Source of the DNA: CAVYUC01 sp963783085
Lineage (GTDB): Bacteria > Bacteroidota > Bacteroidia > Bacteroidales > Prolixibacteraceae
Assembly: GCA_963783085.1 (NCBI GenBank)
Contig: CAWAMJ010000008.1
Location: 372,001 to 436,000, forward strand
Direction of reading: 5' to 3'
DNA length: 64,000 nucleotides
In this document: one piece after another, positions 17,940 through 25,868 of the stretch
How the letters are laid out: each line of letters begins with the position of its first letter
Numbering within the stretch: the first letter of the stretch is position 1
The notes under the pieces: model-generated
Databases searched by the model: none
What the model saw: the letters and a program-made list of their open reading frames with translations, nothing else
Told to the model about the DNA's origin: nothing
Translations under genes and position numbers: made by a program

Positions 17940-18914
17940 ATGCATACTCAAAACGTAAAACACTACCTCATAAAATTTCAGTCGGTTATTGCCCTGCTGA
18001 TTATGTGCATTGCTTTGAGCTTTTTATCCGACAGGTTTTTAACCGGTGAAAATGCATGGAATGTAATGCGTCAGATTTCTGTAAATGTGGTTATCTCTGT
18101 GGGAATGACACTTGTGATTCTAACCGGCGGCATCGACCTGTCAGTAGGTTCGGTACTTGCATTTGCCGGTGCCATTACTGCAGCCATGCTAAAGTTTGGC
18201 GCTGAATTTACCGATTTGAACCTTTACATCGGATTTACCCTACTGGGTGCATTGGTTGGAGGAATATTAACAGGTGCAGTTCTTGGCTGGTTTAACGGAA
18301 TAACCATCACCAGGTTTAAGGTACCACCGTTTGTTGCTACACTGGCTATGCTTACCATTGCCCGTGGATTGACAATGTTGCTCACCGGTGGGTTTCCCAT
18401 CACAAATCTTGGCAAAAATATGGCTTTTATAGGTACCGGCTGGTTTCTAGGGATTCCGATGCCGGTATGGATTTCGGCCGTTGTTGTTTTGGCTGCCATA
18501 GTTTTAACCAACAAAACCAAACTGGGTCGGTACATCTATGCCATTGGAGGAAACGAAACTGCTGCCCGGCTTTCAGGGATAAAAATCAGGAAAGTTAAAA
18601 TTATTGTCTATTCCATTGCAGGAGCGCTGGCCGGAGTAGGTGGAATTATCGTCACATCACGCCTCGATTCTGCACAACCCAATGCAGGATTCGGCTTTGA
18701 GCTCGATTCCATTGCCGCTGTTGTAATTGGTGGCACATCACTTTCCGGCGGCAAAGGTACTATAATGGGAACCATTCAGGGAGCGCTGATAATCGGTATT
18801 CTTAACAACGGACTTGTTTTGCTGAATGTGTCCCCATTCTGGCAACAAGTTATCAAGGGATTCGTTATTCTGTTGGCTGTAGTAATTGAAAAACTGAATT
18901 CCAGGGAAGAATGA
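17940..18914 (+). CDS. Sugar ABC transporter permease (RbsC-like)
   Basis: This 324-residue inner-membrane permease of the ribose/galactose class has multiple hydrophobic segments. The conserved blocks are VILTGGIDLSVGSVLAFAG, FKVPPFVATLAMLTIARG, IGGNETAARLSGI and IAAVVIGGTSLSGGKGTIMGT, all strongly RbsC-like. It completes the importer with the genes at 14015 and 15591 and is the last structural gene of the operon. A ~815-bp repeat/four-helix module separates it from its ATPase gene, which could affect its expression. Confidence 0.92.
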   Translation: MHTQNVKHYLIKFQSVIALLIMCIALSFLSDRFLTGENAWNVMRQISVNVVISVGMTLVILTGGIDLSVGSVLAFAGAITAAMLKFGAEFTDLNLYIGFTLLGALVGGILTGAVLGWFNGITITRFKVPPFVATLAMLTIARGLTMLLTGGFPITNLGKNMAFIGTGWFLGIPMPVWISAVVVLAAIVLTNKTKLGRYIYAIGGNETAARLSGIKIRKVKIIVYSIAGALAGVGGIIVTSRLDSAQPNAGFGFELDSIAAVVIGGTSLSGGKGTIMGTIQGALIIGILNNGLVLLNVSPFWQQVIKGFVILLAVVIEKLNSREE

Positions 18915-18924
18915 TGCAGCAAAT

Positions 18925-19486
18925 GGGCCTGTCCGCCGGAATCTTCACATCTCAAAAACATAAACATCTAAATCAGAACTGCTGAAAAAAGTCGTTCCCC
19001 TTGTCGTCGACGATGATGAAGGCGGGCCTGTCCGCCGAAATCATCCTAAAATTGCTGAAAAAAGTCGTTCCCTTTGTCTTCGACGATGATGAAGGCGGGC
19101 CTGTCCGCCGAAATCATCCTAAAATTGCTGAAAAAAGTCATTTCCTTTATCGTCGACGATGATGAAGGCGGGCCTGTCCGCCGGAATCTTCACATCTCAA
19201 CAACATAAACATCTAAATCAGAATTGCTGAAAAAAGTCGTTCCCTTTGTCGTCGACGATGATGAAGGCGGGCCTGTCCGCCGGAATCTTCACATCTCAAC
19301 AACATAAACATCTAAATCAGAACTGCTGAAAAAAGTCATTCCCCTTGTCGTCGACGATGATGAAGGCGCCTGTCCGCCGAAATCATCCTAAAATTGCTGA
19401 AAAAAGTCATTTCCTTTATCGTCGACGATGATGAAGGCGGGCCTGTCCGCCGGAATCTTCACATCTCAACAACATAAACCTCTAAA
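18925..19486. repeat. Tandem array of the fumarase gene 3' end with hairpin linkers
   Basis: Six imperfect copies of the last ~45 bases of the adjacent minus-strand fumarase gene start (plus-strand GCTGAAAAAAGTC) at 18981, 19054, 19127, 19226, 19324 and 19396; the gene's own copy is at 19494. Spacings are 73, 73, 99, 98, 72 and 98 bp, reflecting a short and a long linker. Read on the minus strand, each unit still encodes most of AFIIVDDKGNDFFQQF plus a stop. Linkers begin with the palindrome GGCGGGCCTGTCCGCC. Copies differ by a few substitutions. This fills the whole gap between the convergent permease and fumarase genes. Confidence 0.9.
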
Positions 19487-21091
19487 TCAGAACTGCTGAA
19501 AAAAGTCGTTCCCCTTGTCGTCGACGATGATGAAGGCGGGGAAATTCTCCACCGTTATCTTCCTCACTGCTTCCATTCCCAGTTCTTCAAAATCGACAAC
19601 TTCAACGGATTTAATGCTTTGTTTTGCGAGAATGGCTGCAGGTCCGCCAATGGAACCCAGATAAAAACCGCCGTGTTTTTTGCAGGCGTCAGTCACTTGC
19701 TGCGAACGGTTTCCTTTGGCCAGCATCACCAGCGAACCACCGTGGTCTTGAAATTCATCCACATACGGATCCATTCGTCCGGCGGTGGTTGGACCAAAAC
19801 TTCCGGAAGCCATTCCTTTTGGCGTTTTTGCCGGACCGGCATAATACACCGGGTGGTTTTTGAAATATTCAGGCATTGGTTGTCCTTCGTCTATCATTTT
19901 TTTGATGCGGGCATGGGCGATATCGCGCGCCACAATTAGGGTACCTTTCAGGTTAAGCCGCGTTTTTATTGGGTATTTTGATAATTCTTTTCTGATTTCT
20001 TCCATTGGTTTATCGAGGTCAATATCCACAGCAGGTTGCATCAGCGGCGCTTCTTTTGACAGAAAGCGGGCCGGGTTTTTCTCCAGTTCTTCCAGAAAAA
20101 TTCCATCCTCCGTGATTTTTGCTTTGATGTTCCGATCGGCGCTGCAGCTTACTCCCATTCCCACCGGGCACGAAGCGGCATGGCGCGGCAATCGTATCAC
20201 ACGAACATCATGAACAAAATATTTACCGCCAAATTGCGCTCCTATCCCACTCTCCCGGCAAATTTGTTCTACTTTTTTCTCCCATTCCAAATCGCGGAAA
20301 GCGCGGCCTCCTTCATTACCATCGGCAGGCAGATGATCGAAATAACCTGCCGACGCTTTTTTTACCGCAGCAAGTGTAGCTTCGGCAGAAGTTCCGCCAA
20401 TAACAATCGCCAAATGGTAAGGAGGGCAAGCCGAAGTTCCCAACTCCTTTATCTTTTCCTTTGCAAACTTTGTAAGGTTTTCTTCGGTAAGTAACGACTT
20501 GGTTTGCTGGTACAAATAAGTTTTATTCCCTGAACCGCCACCTTTGGTCACAAATAAAAATTCATAAACATTTCCCTCCCCGGCATAAATATCAATTTGT
20601 GCAGGCAAATTTGTGCCGGTATTTTTTTCTTCGAACATGGAAAACGGGACCACCTGCGAATAACGGAGATTTTCGCTATTGTACGTTTCATAAATGCCTT
20701 TCGACAGGTGTTTGGCATCATTCGCACCGGTAAAAACATTTTCCCCTTTTTTGCCAACAATAATGGCTGTTCCGGTATCCTGACAGGTTGGCAAATCGCC
20801 TTCGGCAGCAATTACCTGGTTCAAAAGCATGGTATGCGCAACAAATTTATCATTGTCGGTGGCTTCCGGATCGTCAAGAATTTTTGCCAGCTTTTCGAGA
20901 TGTGCCGGACGCAGGTAAAAAGAAACATCCGTAAAAGCATGTTTTGCCAGGAATTCCAAACCTTCCGGGTCTACTTTAAGAATTTTTCTTCCATCCAATT
21001 CAACGATTGAAACATATTTCTTCGTAAGCAGCCGGTAATCAGTAGTGTCTTTAGTTACCGGAAACGGTTTTTGATAAATAAATTCAGCCAT
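19487..21091 (-). CDS. Class I fumarate hydratase (iron-sulfur, FumA/B type)
   Basis: This 534-residue cytoplasmic enzyme interconverts fumarate and malate in the TCA cycle. The three [4Fe-4S] ligands are recognisable as Cys103 (PTCQDTGTA), Cys222 (SACPPYH) and Cys316 (GVSCSADRN); their spacing (119 and 94) equals that of the characterised Leishmania class I enzyme. C-terminal blocks AGPAKTPKGMASGSFGPTTAGRMD and MLAKGNRS are typical. Full length. Its last codons are duplicated in the downstream array. Alternative tartrate dehydratase activity is possible for the family but the single-chain length favours fumarase. Confidence 0.95.
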   Translation of the reverse strand: MAEFIYQKPFPVTKDTTDYRLLTKKYVSIVELDGRKILKVDPEGLEFLAKHAFTDVSFYLRPAHLEKLAKILDDPEATDNDKFVAHTMLLNQVIAAEGDLPTCQDTGTAIIVGKKGENVFTGANDAKHLSKGIYETYNSENLRYSQVVPFSMFEEKNTGTNLPAQIDIYAGEGNVYEFLFVTKGGGSGNKTYLYQQTKSLLTEENLTKFAKEKIKELGTSACPPYHLAIVIGGTSAEATLAAVKKASAGYFDHLPADGNEGGRAFRDLEWEKKVEQICRESGIGAQFGGKYFVHDVRVIRLPRHAASCPVGMGVSCSADRNIKAKITEDGIFLEELEKNPARFLSKEAPLMQPAVDIDLDKPMEEIRKELSKYPIKTRLNLKGTLIVARDIAHARIKKMIDEGQPMPEYFKNHPVYYAGPAKTPKGMASGSFGPTTAGRMDPYVDEFQDHGGSLVMLAKGNRSQQVTDACKKHGGFYLGSIGGPAAILAKQSIKSVEVVDFEELGMEAVRKITVENFPAFIIVDDKGNDFFQQF

Positions 21092-21242
21092 TTTTTATGA
21101 TTTTTTCTTCAGTTTGATTTTAAGTCTACAAATATAAAAACTATTCCATGCAACCGGATTTGCAGAAACATTTCTGCCGCTATGCACAGGCGATTGTGAT
21201 TAGTTTCTTATTTTTAACACCTGTAAACCAAATTTAAACCTG

Positions 21243-22757
21243 ATGAGAAATCTTTTTCTGCTTTTGTGGTTGTGCGGAGTTTTAACTTCTGCCAAAATTG
21301 CCGCCCAAAATTTTTCAATATCAGTTTCAACATCTGTTTCAAAAAATGTAAAGAATAATTTTAAAAAGGATGGGAGGATGTTTCTTTTCATCAGTAAAAG
21401 TATGCGCGAGCCGCGTTTCAATACATGGCCCGACAAATCGAACATAATTTTTGCTGTGAATATCGGGAACTGGGACGGCAAAGCATTTAAATTCGATGGA
21501 TCGGTTGAAACAGTGAAAACGACAGACGTTTCGCTGGCCGAATTTCCGCCGGGAAATTATAAAGTTCAGGTGTTGTGGGATCAAAACAACTGGGAATCGA
21601 GTATTAACGCAACCGGTAATTTATACAGCGATGCAGTAAGTGTGAACCTGAATGAAGACGAAAATATAGAATTGCAGTTATCGCATATAATTGGTCCATT
21701 AAAACTGGCGGAAAACAAATATTTGAAAGAAATCGATTTTAAGAGCAACGTACTTTCAGATTGGTGGGGAAAAGAAGTCCGTTTAAAAGCTGCTGTTTTT
21801 TTGCCGAAAAGTTTTTTTGATGAACCTGGTAAAAAATATCCTGTCCGCTATGATATTGCAGGTTACGGCGGCCGCTACACCAGGGCATCGAGAATGCTGA
21901 GGCTGCTCGATTGGTGGCTCTCGGACGAAGCGCCGGAAATTATCAGTGTTTTTTTGGATGGCGAAGGTCCGTTCGGTGATTGCTACCAACTCAATTCCGA
22001 AAACAGCGGCCCTTACGGAACCGCATTAATTGAAGAACTTATCCCGCACATCGAAAAGGAATTCCGCGGACTGGGAACATCCGAATCCCGGTTTGTGGAA
22101 GGCTGCAGCACCGGCGGTTGGGTTTCGCTGGCGTTGCAACTGTTTTACCCCGACTTTTTTGGCGGATGCTTTTCTTACAGTCCCGATCAGGTGGATTTTG
22201 AAAACTGCCAGTTGATCAATATTTACAAAGATGAAAATGCATTTATCAATGAATATGGTTACCTGCGGCCACTGGTTCGGGAAGTTTCCGGCGAGCCGAT
22301 CGTTTCGCAACATGATTTTATTAATTATGAAAACGTATTGGGAAGAACCGACACTTATGTGACTTCCGGAGGTCAATTTAGCGCGTTTACCGCCCTTTTC
22401 AGTCCGAAAGGAAAAGACGGGCTGCCAGCGCCGCTGTTCGATCCGTTTACCGGCGAAATCGATCATCAGATAGCAGAATACTGGAGAAAGCACGATTTGA
22501 AGTATTACACGGAAACCAACTGGGATGAACTTGGCCCGAAGATTCAGGGGAAGATCTGGGTTTGGGGCGCCAACATGGATAATTTTTACCTGAACCCTGC
22601 ACTGCGCGCTTTCGATGCAATGCTGAAAAACAAGTCAAATCCGGAATCGGATGCAGCAATAACTTTTACACCCATGGCAGGCCACTGCCAGGAATACAAC
22701 GACAAAAAAGTGTTGATACAAATAGCAGAAAAATTTAAATCGTATAAAAATGAATAA
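21243..22757 (+). CDS. Exported alpha/beta-hydrolase, putative esterase
   Basis: This 504-residue protein has a signal peptide (LFLLLWLCGVLTSAKIAAQ). The N-terminal half is a beta-rich domain of unknown function. The C-terminal part resembles the putative-esterase (esterase D/feruloyl-esterase) family, with nucleophile Ser289 in EGCSTGGWVSLAL and a likely His near the end (PMAGHCQEYND). Substrate is unknown; it overlaps the downstream GH16 gene by 8 bp, so removal of acyl groups from a beta-glucan-containing polysaccharide is plausible. Confidence 0.78.
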   Translation: MRNLFLLLWLCGVLTSAKIAAQNFSISVSTSVSKNVKNNFKKDGRMFLFISKSMREPRFNTWPDKSNIIFAVNIGNWDGKAFKFDGSVETVKTTDVSLAEFPPGNYKVQVLWDQNNWESSINATGNLYSDAVSVNLNEDENIELQLSHIIGPLKLAENKYLKEIDFKSNVLSDWWGKEVRLKAAVFLPKSFFDEPGKKYPVRYDIAGYGGRYTRASRMLRLLDWWLSDEAPEIISVFLDGEGPFGDCYQLNSENSGPYGTALIEELIPHIEKEFRGLGTSESRFVEGCSTGGWVSLALQLFYPDFFGGCFSYSPDQVDFENCQLINIYKDENAFINEYGYLRPLVREVSGEPIVSQHDFINYENVLGRTDTYVTSGGQFSAFTALFSPKGKDGLPAPLFDPFTGEIDHQIAEYWRKHDLKYYTETNWDELGPKIQGKIWVWGANMDNFYLNPALRAFDAMLKNKSNPESDAAITFTPMAGHCQEYNDKKVLIQIAEKFKSYKNE

Positions 22758-24468
22758 CAAAATACAATTGATTATCATCTCATTTTTGATGATTTCTTTT
22801 TCGTTGTCGGCACAAAAATATGTGCAGGTTTGGGGCGACGAATTTAATACGCCGGGATTGCCTGATTCCACCAAATGGGAATATGAAATTGGAAAAATCC
22901 GCAACAACGAGTTGCAGTATTATACCAATACCAGGGCTGAAAACGCGCGCATTGAAGATTCGGTACTGATAATTGAAGCCAGAAAAGAAAATTACAAAGG
23001 GGCAAATTATACTTCTGCCAGCCTGATTTCGGAAGGAATTGGCGATTGGAAATACGGCAAAATAGAAATCAGCGCAAAAGTTCCAACAGGAAAAGGAACA
23101 TGGCCGGCGCTGTGGATGATGCCAACTAACAGCGAATATGGCGGCTGGCCCCGGAGCGGCGAAATTGATATCATGGAATATATTGGCGTTGAACCGCAAA
23201 ACCTGTTTTTTACGGTTCATTATGAAGGAACCGATGGAAGCGGTCACCAATCGCGCGGAAAAAAAGTAAGCACCATCATGAATCCATTCAGCAAGTTCAT
23301 CAAATTTACGCTGGTTTGGACGCCTGAAAAACTGGAATGGTATGCCAACGATATTAAATACCATGAATACAAAAAACCGGCGGATGATCACCGGGTGTGG
23401 CCGTTTAATAAAAAGTTTTACCTGATCCTGAACTTGGCTTATGGCGGAAGTTGGGGCGGTTACAATGGTGTCGACGATTCGAAGCTGCCGCACAAATTTC
23501 TGATCGATTATGTGCGGGTGTATCAGTTGCAGGAATCCGACGGGCCTTTTTCGCTAACCGTTGAACCGGCACATGGCGGAACGGTGGAAATCTCTCCCGA
23601 TTTGGAAAGTTATCCCGAAGGAACGGACGTGATTTTAAATGCCATTCCAGATGAAGGTTACGCTTTTCGAATGTGGCACCATCAAAGCGGTGCAAATCCA
23701 TTCTCTTTCACCATCAGAAAAAACATGGATTTTATCCCGCTGTTTATAAAAGAAGGAGAATTGCTTTCCAACGGAAATTTTAATGACAACTGGAATCCCT
23801 GGAGCTTTTATATTTACAACAATCAAATCATGTATTCAACTTCAATTGAGAACGGAATGTTTGTTTGTGATGTTGCTCAGACCACCGGCACCGACTGGCA
23901 CCTTGGTTTTCAGGAATTGGGGCTCTCCCTGAAAAAAGGGAAATATATGCTTTCTTTCGATGCTTTTGCAGAACAGCAAAAACAGATGTCAGTTACCGTT
24001 TCAAAAAATTATCCGGATTGGGGAGCAATTATTTTCAAACCGGTTTCCGTAACAACTTCAAAACAGCATTATGAAATTATGTTGGAAATGCCTGTGAACG
24101 ATGACAACACCCGGTTGTTTTTCGGCATCGGAAAATTCAGCGGTAAGTTTTACATCGACAATATTAGTTTAAGGCAGCAAGCAGAAAATCCGGCCACTTT
24201 CGTAAATCAAAATGATTTGGCCAAACAAATAGTTGAAATTTATCCAAATCCGACCAGTGGTATTTTTACGGTTCACATTCCACAATTAATAAAAGGTGAA
24301 GAAACTTCGCTCGAAATGTTCAGCACCGATGGAAAACTGCTTTATAAAACAAAGCTGAAAAATTCAATTTCGCAGGTGATTTCCGGCAATGTCGGAGCAG
24401 GAATTTACTGGCTCAAATTTTCAGCAAATGGTTCTTCTTGTATTAAGAAACTGATGGTTAGGAACTAA
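22750..24468 (+). CDS. GH16 family beta-glucanase with CBM-like module and type IX secretion tail
   Basis: This 572-residue secreted endo-acting enzyme probably acts on laminarin or another beta-1,3-glucan. It has a signal peptide (IIISFLMISFSLSAQ) and a GH16 domain at residues ~25-260 with the catalytic GEIDIMEYIG motif (Glu138 nucleophile, Asp140, Glu143 acid/base). A small beta domain follows (residues ~265-325), then a CenC-like carbohydrate-binding module (LLSNGNFNDNWNPW... to IDNISLRQ). The last ~80 residues contain IYPNPTSGIFTVHI and GIYWLKFSANG, the T9SS type A sorting domain, so it is exported to the cell surface. Confidence 0.92.
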   Translation: MNNKIQLIIISFLMISFSLSAQKYVQVWGDEFNTPGLPDSTKWEYEIGKIRNNELQYYTNTRAENARIEDSVLIIEARKENYKGANYTSASLISEGIGDWKYGKIEISAKVPTGKGTWPALWMMPTNSEYGGWPRSGEIDIMEYIGVEPQNLFFTVHYEGTDGSGHQSRGKKVSTIMNPFSKFIKFTLVWTPEKLEWYANDIKYHEYKKPADDHRVWPFNKKFYLILNLAYGGSWGGYNGVDDSKLPHKFLIDYVRVYQLQESDGPFSLTVEPAHGGTVEISPDLESYPEGTDVILNAIPDEGYAFRMWHHQSGANPFSFTIRKNMDFIPLFIKEGELLSNGNFNDNWNPWSFYIYNNQIMYSTSIENGMFVCDVAQTTGTDWHLGFQELGLSLKKGKYMLSFDAFAEQQKQMSVTVSKNYPDWGAIIFKPVSVTTSKQHYEIMLEMPVNDDNTRLFFGIGKFSGKFYIDNISLRQQAENPATFVNQNDLAKQIVEIYPNPTSGIFTVHIPQLIKGEETSLEMFSTDGKLLYKTKLKNSISQVISGNVGAGIYWLKFSANGSSCIKKLMVRN

Positions 24469-24581
24469 CGTTTCATTTCTGTATTTTCCATCCACATTCA
24501 TTTTTTATCAACCCGTATGAGTAATAATCAGGCATAATTTGGTTTGCAACACAAACTCGTTTAACTTTACAAACAAAAGCC

Positions 24582-25199
24582 ATGAAAACTACATTTAGTA
24601 ACGACCCGCCCCTTGATGAACTACAATCGCTGAAAATCATCAAAGCCAGCTTGCAAACTTCGAAACATATATTACGTGACGATGGAATTTTGCTGGTTTG
24701 CTGGGGCCTGGCATTTTCCATCAGCAACTTTTGGAACTATTACAAAACGGCAAATTTAACCGCCTGGTGGATGCGCAACCTGATGGAAACCTTCCAGATA
24801 TTAGCCGGTATTGCTGTTATTGGGCTGACCCTCTGGTTCATTTTTATTAAGAGAAAAAAAGCCACAACATTCACGGCAATTTCAACAAGGTATGTATGGA
24901 TTGGAGTCATCCTGGCGCACAATATGATGGTGATAATCACAAAGAGCATTTTGGAAGAAGTAAATTTCACATTACTGCAACCCATTCAAATGGTGCTAAT
25001 TGGATTTGCACTTTTTGTAACAGGTGGCATTTACAGGTATTACATTTTAACCATAAGTGGAATTTTTATGTGGGGTGCCGCGGTTTGGGCTGCCGGTTAC
25101 GGGCTCAACATTCAGTTTTTGCTCCGATCGATAGCAGAAGTTGTTTGTTTTGTTGTTCCCGGAATTTTAATGTACACTGCCTGGAAAAAACAAAGCTGA
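24582..25199 (+). CDS. Multi-pass membrane protein of unknown function
   Basis: This 205-residue protein has five or six predicted hydrophobic segments (LLVCWGLAFSISNFW, ILAGIAVIGLTLWFIF, IGVILAHNMMVIIT, MVLIGFALFVTGGIY, GIFMWGAAVWAAGY, VVCFVVPGILMY). A short cytosolic N-terminus precedes them. I do not recognise a family. Its stop overlaps the start of the winged-helix gene by one base, so the two are translationally coupled and probably act together, the regulator perhaps controlling this gene. Confidence 0.75.
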   Translation: MKTTFSNDPPLDELQSLKIIKASLQTSKHILRDDGILLVCWGLAFSISNFWNYYKTANLTAWWMRNLMETFQILAGIAVIGLTLWFIFIKRKKATTFTAISTRYVWIGVILAHNMMVIITKSILEEVNFTLLQPIQMVLIGFALFVTGGIYRYYILTISGIFMWGAAVWAAGYGLNIQFLLRSIAEVVCFVVPGILMYTAWKKQS

Positions 25200-25501
25200 T
25201 GTTTAAAGAATTAGATCCGTTGTTACATTCACAAGTCCGTCTGGCCATTATGTCTGTATTACTGGGCGTGAAATCGGCGGAATTTTCGTTTCTTCTGGAA
25301 AATATTAACACCACAAAAGGAAATTTAAGTTTTCAATTGTCGAAGTTAAAAGAAAACGGTTACATCGAAATTAACAAATCGTTTCGCAAAAATTATCCGT
25401 TAACTACGGTAAAAATCACCTGGAAGGGAATCGAGGCGTATGAAAAGTATGTTGAAGCGATTTCAGGATACTTTGAAAAATCCGGCAAAATGAAGGAATA
25501 G
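25199..25501 (+). CDS. Winged-helix transcriptional regulator (HTH_34/MarR-like)
   Basis: This 100-residue DNA-binding protein reads LDPLLHSQVRLAIMSVLLG, then NTTKGNLSFQLSKLKENGYIEI as helix-turn-helix and YPLTTVKITWKGIEAYEKYVEAI as wing and dimer helix. It fits the small PF13601-type regulators that are typically cotranscribed with a membrane protein. The ATG at 25199 overlaps the upstream TGA; the longer frame from 24896 is out of frame with the upstream membrane protein and is not credible upstream of this ATG. Confidence 0.88.
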   Translation: MFKELDPLLHSQVRLAIMSVLLGVKSAEFSFLLENINTTKGNLSFQLSKLKENGYIEINKSFRKNYPLTTVKITWKGIEAYEKYVEAISGYFEKSGKMKE

Positions 25502-25532
25502 CCGATTGATCCGGTTATTCGGAAAAATCTGT

Positions 25533-25781
25533 TTATCTGTCAAACAGATTTTTAAACAAGTTAATTAACAAGAGAAATGCAACCGACCCGATAACAGCAG
25601 TAATCAAGGTCCCTATAAATCCGGGATGAATAAAAATATCAAGTTCCCTCAGGAGCCAAAATCCGATGTATGCGCCAACAATGCCGACCACGATATTAAC
25701 GAGGCAGCCAAAGCCTCTGCCACGTACCAAGGCTCCTGCAACTGCGCCTGCGATTAACCCGATAAAAAGAATATACAACAT
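25533..25781 (-). CDS. GlsB/YeaQ/YmgE family stress-response membrane protein
   Basis: This 82-residue inner-membrane protein has three hydrophobic glycine-rich segments: LFIGLIAGAVAGALVRGRG, CLVNIVVGIVGAYIGFWLL and GTLITAVIGSVAFLLLI. The GxxxG-rich pattern and length match the transglycosylase-associated (PF04226) family, often stress-induced, with unknown molecular function. It is a single gene that converges with the winged-helix gene. Confidence 0.9.
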   Translation of the reverse strand: MLYILFIGLIAGAVAGALVRGRGFGCLVNIVVGIVGAYIGFWLLRELDIFIHPGFIGTLITAVIGSVAFLLLINLFKNLFDR

Positions 25782-25810
25782 TTCTGTTCACTTAAATAAT
25801 CAGGAAATTA

Positions 25811-25862
25811 CACCAAAAAGACCGTTTTGATTTTTTGGAACTCGGAAACGGCCTTTTTGGTG
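25811..25862 (-). terminator. Strong intrinsic terminator after the MFS gene
   Basis: CACCAAAAAGACCGTTT (25811-25827) pairs with AAACGGCCTTTTTGGTG (25846-25862) at 16 of 17 positions. It lies 7 bp downstream of the MFS stop and 30 bp upstream of the GlsB-like gene, so it should separate the two minus-strand units. Confidence 0.85.
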
Positions 25863-25868
25863 ATTGTA

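Noticed and set aside
18925..19486. CRISPR or integron attC array
   Set aside because: The intervening segments recur (two linker types) and the repeats are copies of the fumarase coding end; there is no integrase or cas gene in the window.
20597..21010. Plus-strand frames inside fumarase (up to 137 codons)
   Set aside because: Antisense shadows of a gene with conserved cluster cysteines in correct spacing.
22780..23493. 237-codon minus-strand frame inside the GH16 gene
   Set aside because: Shadow of the well-supported GH16 coding frame; no recognisable protein features.
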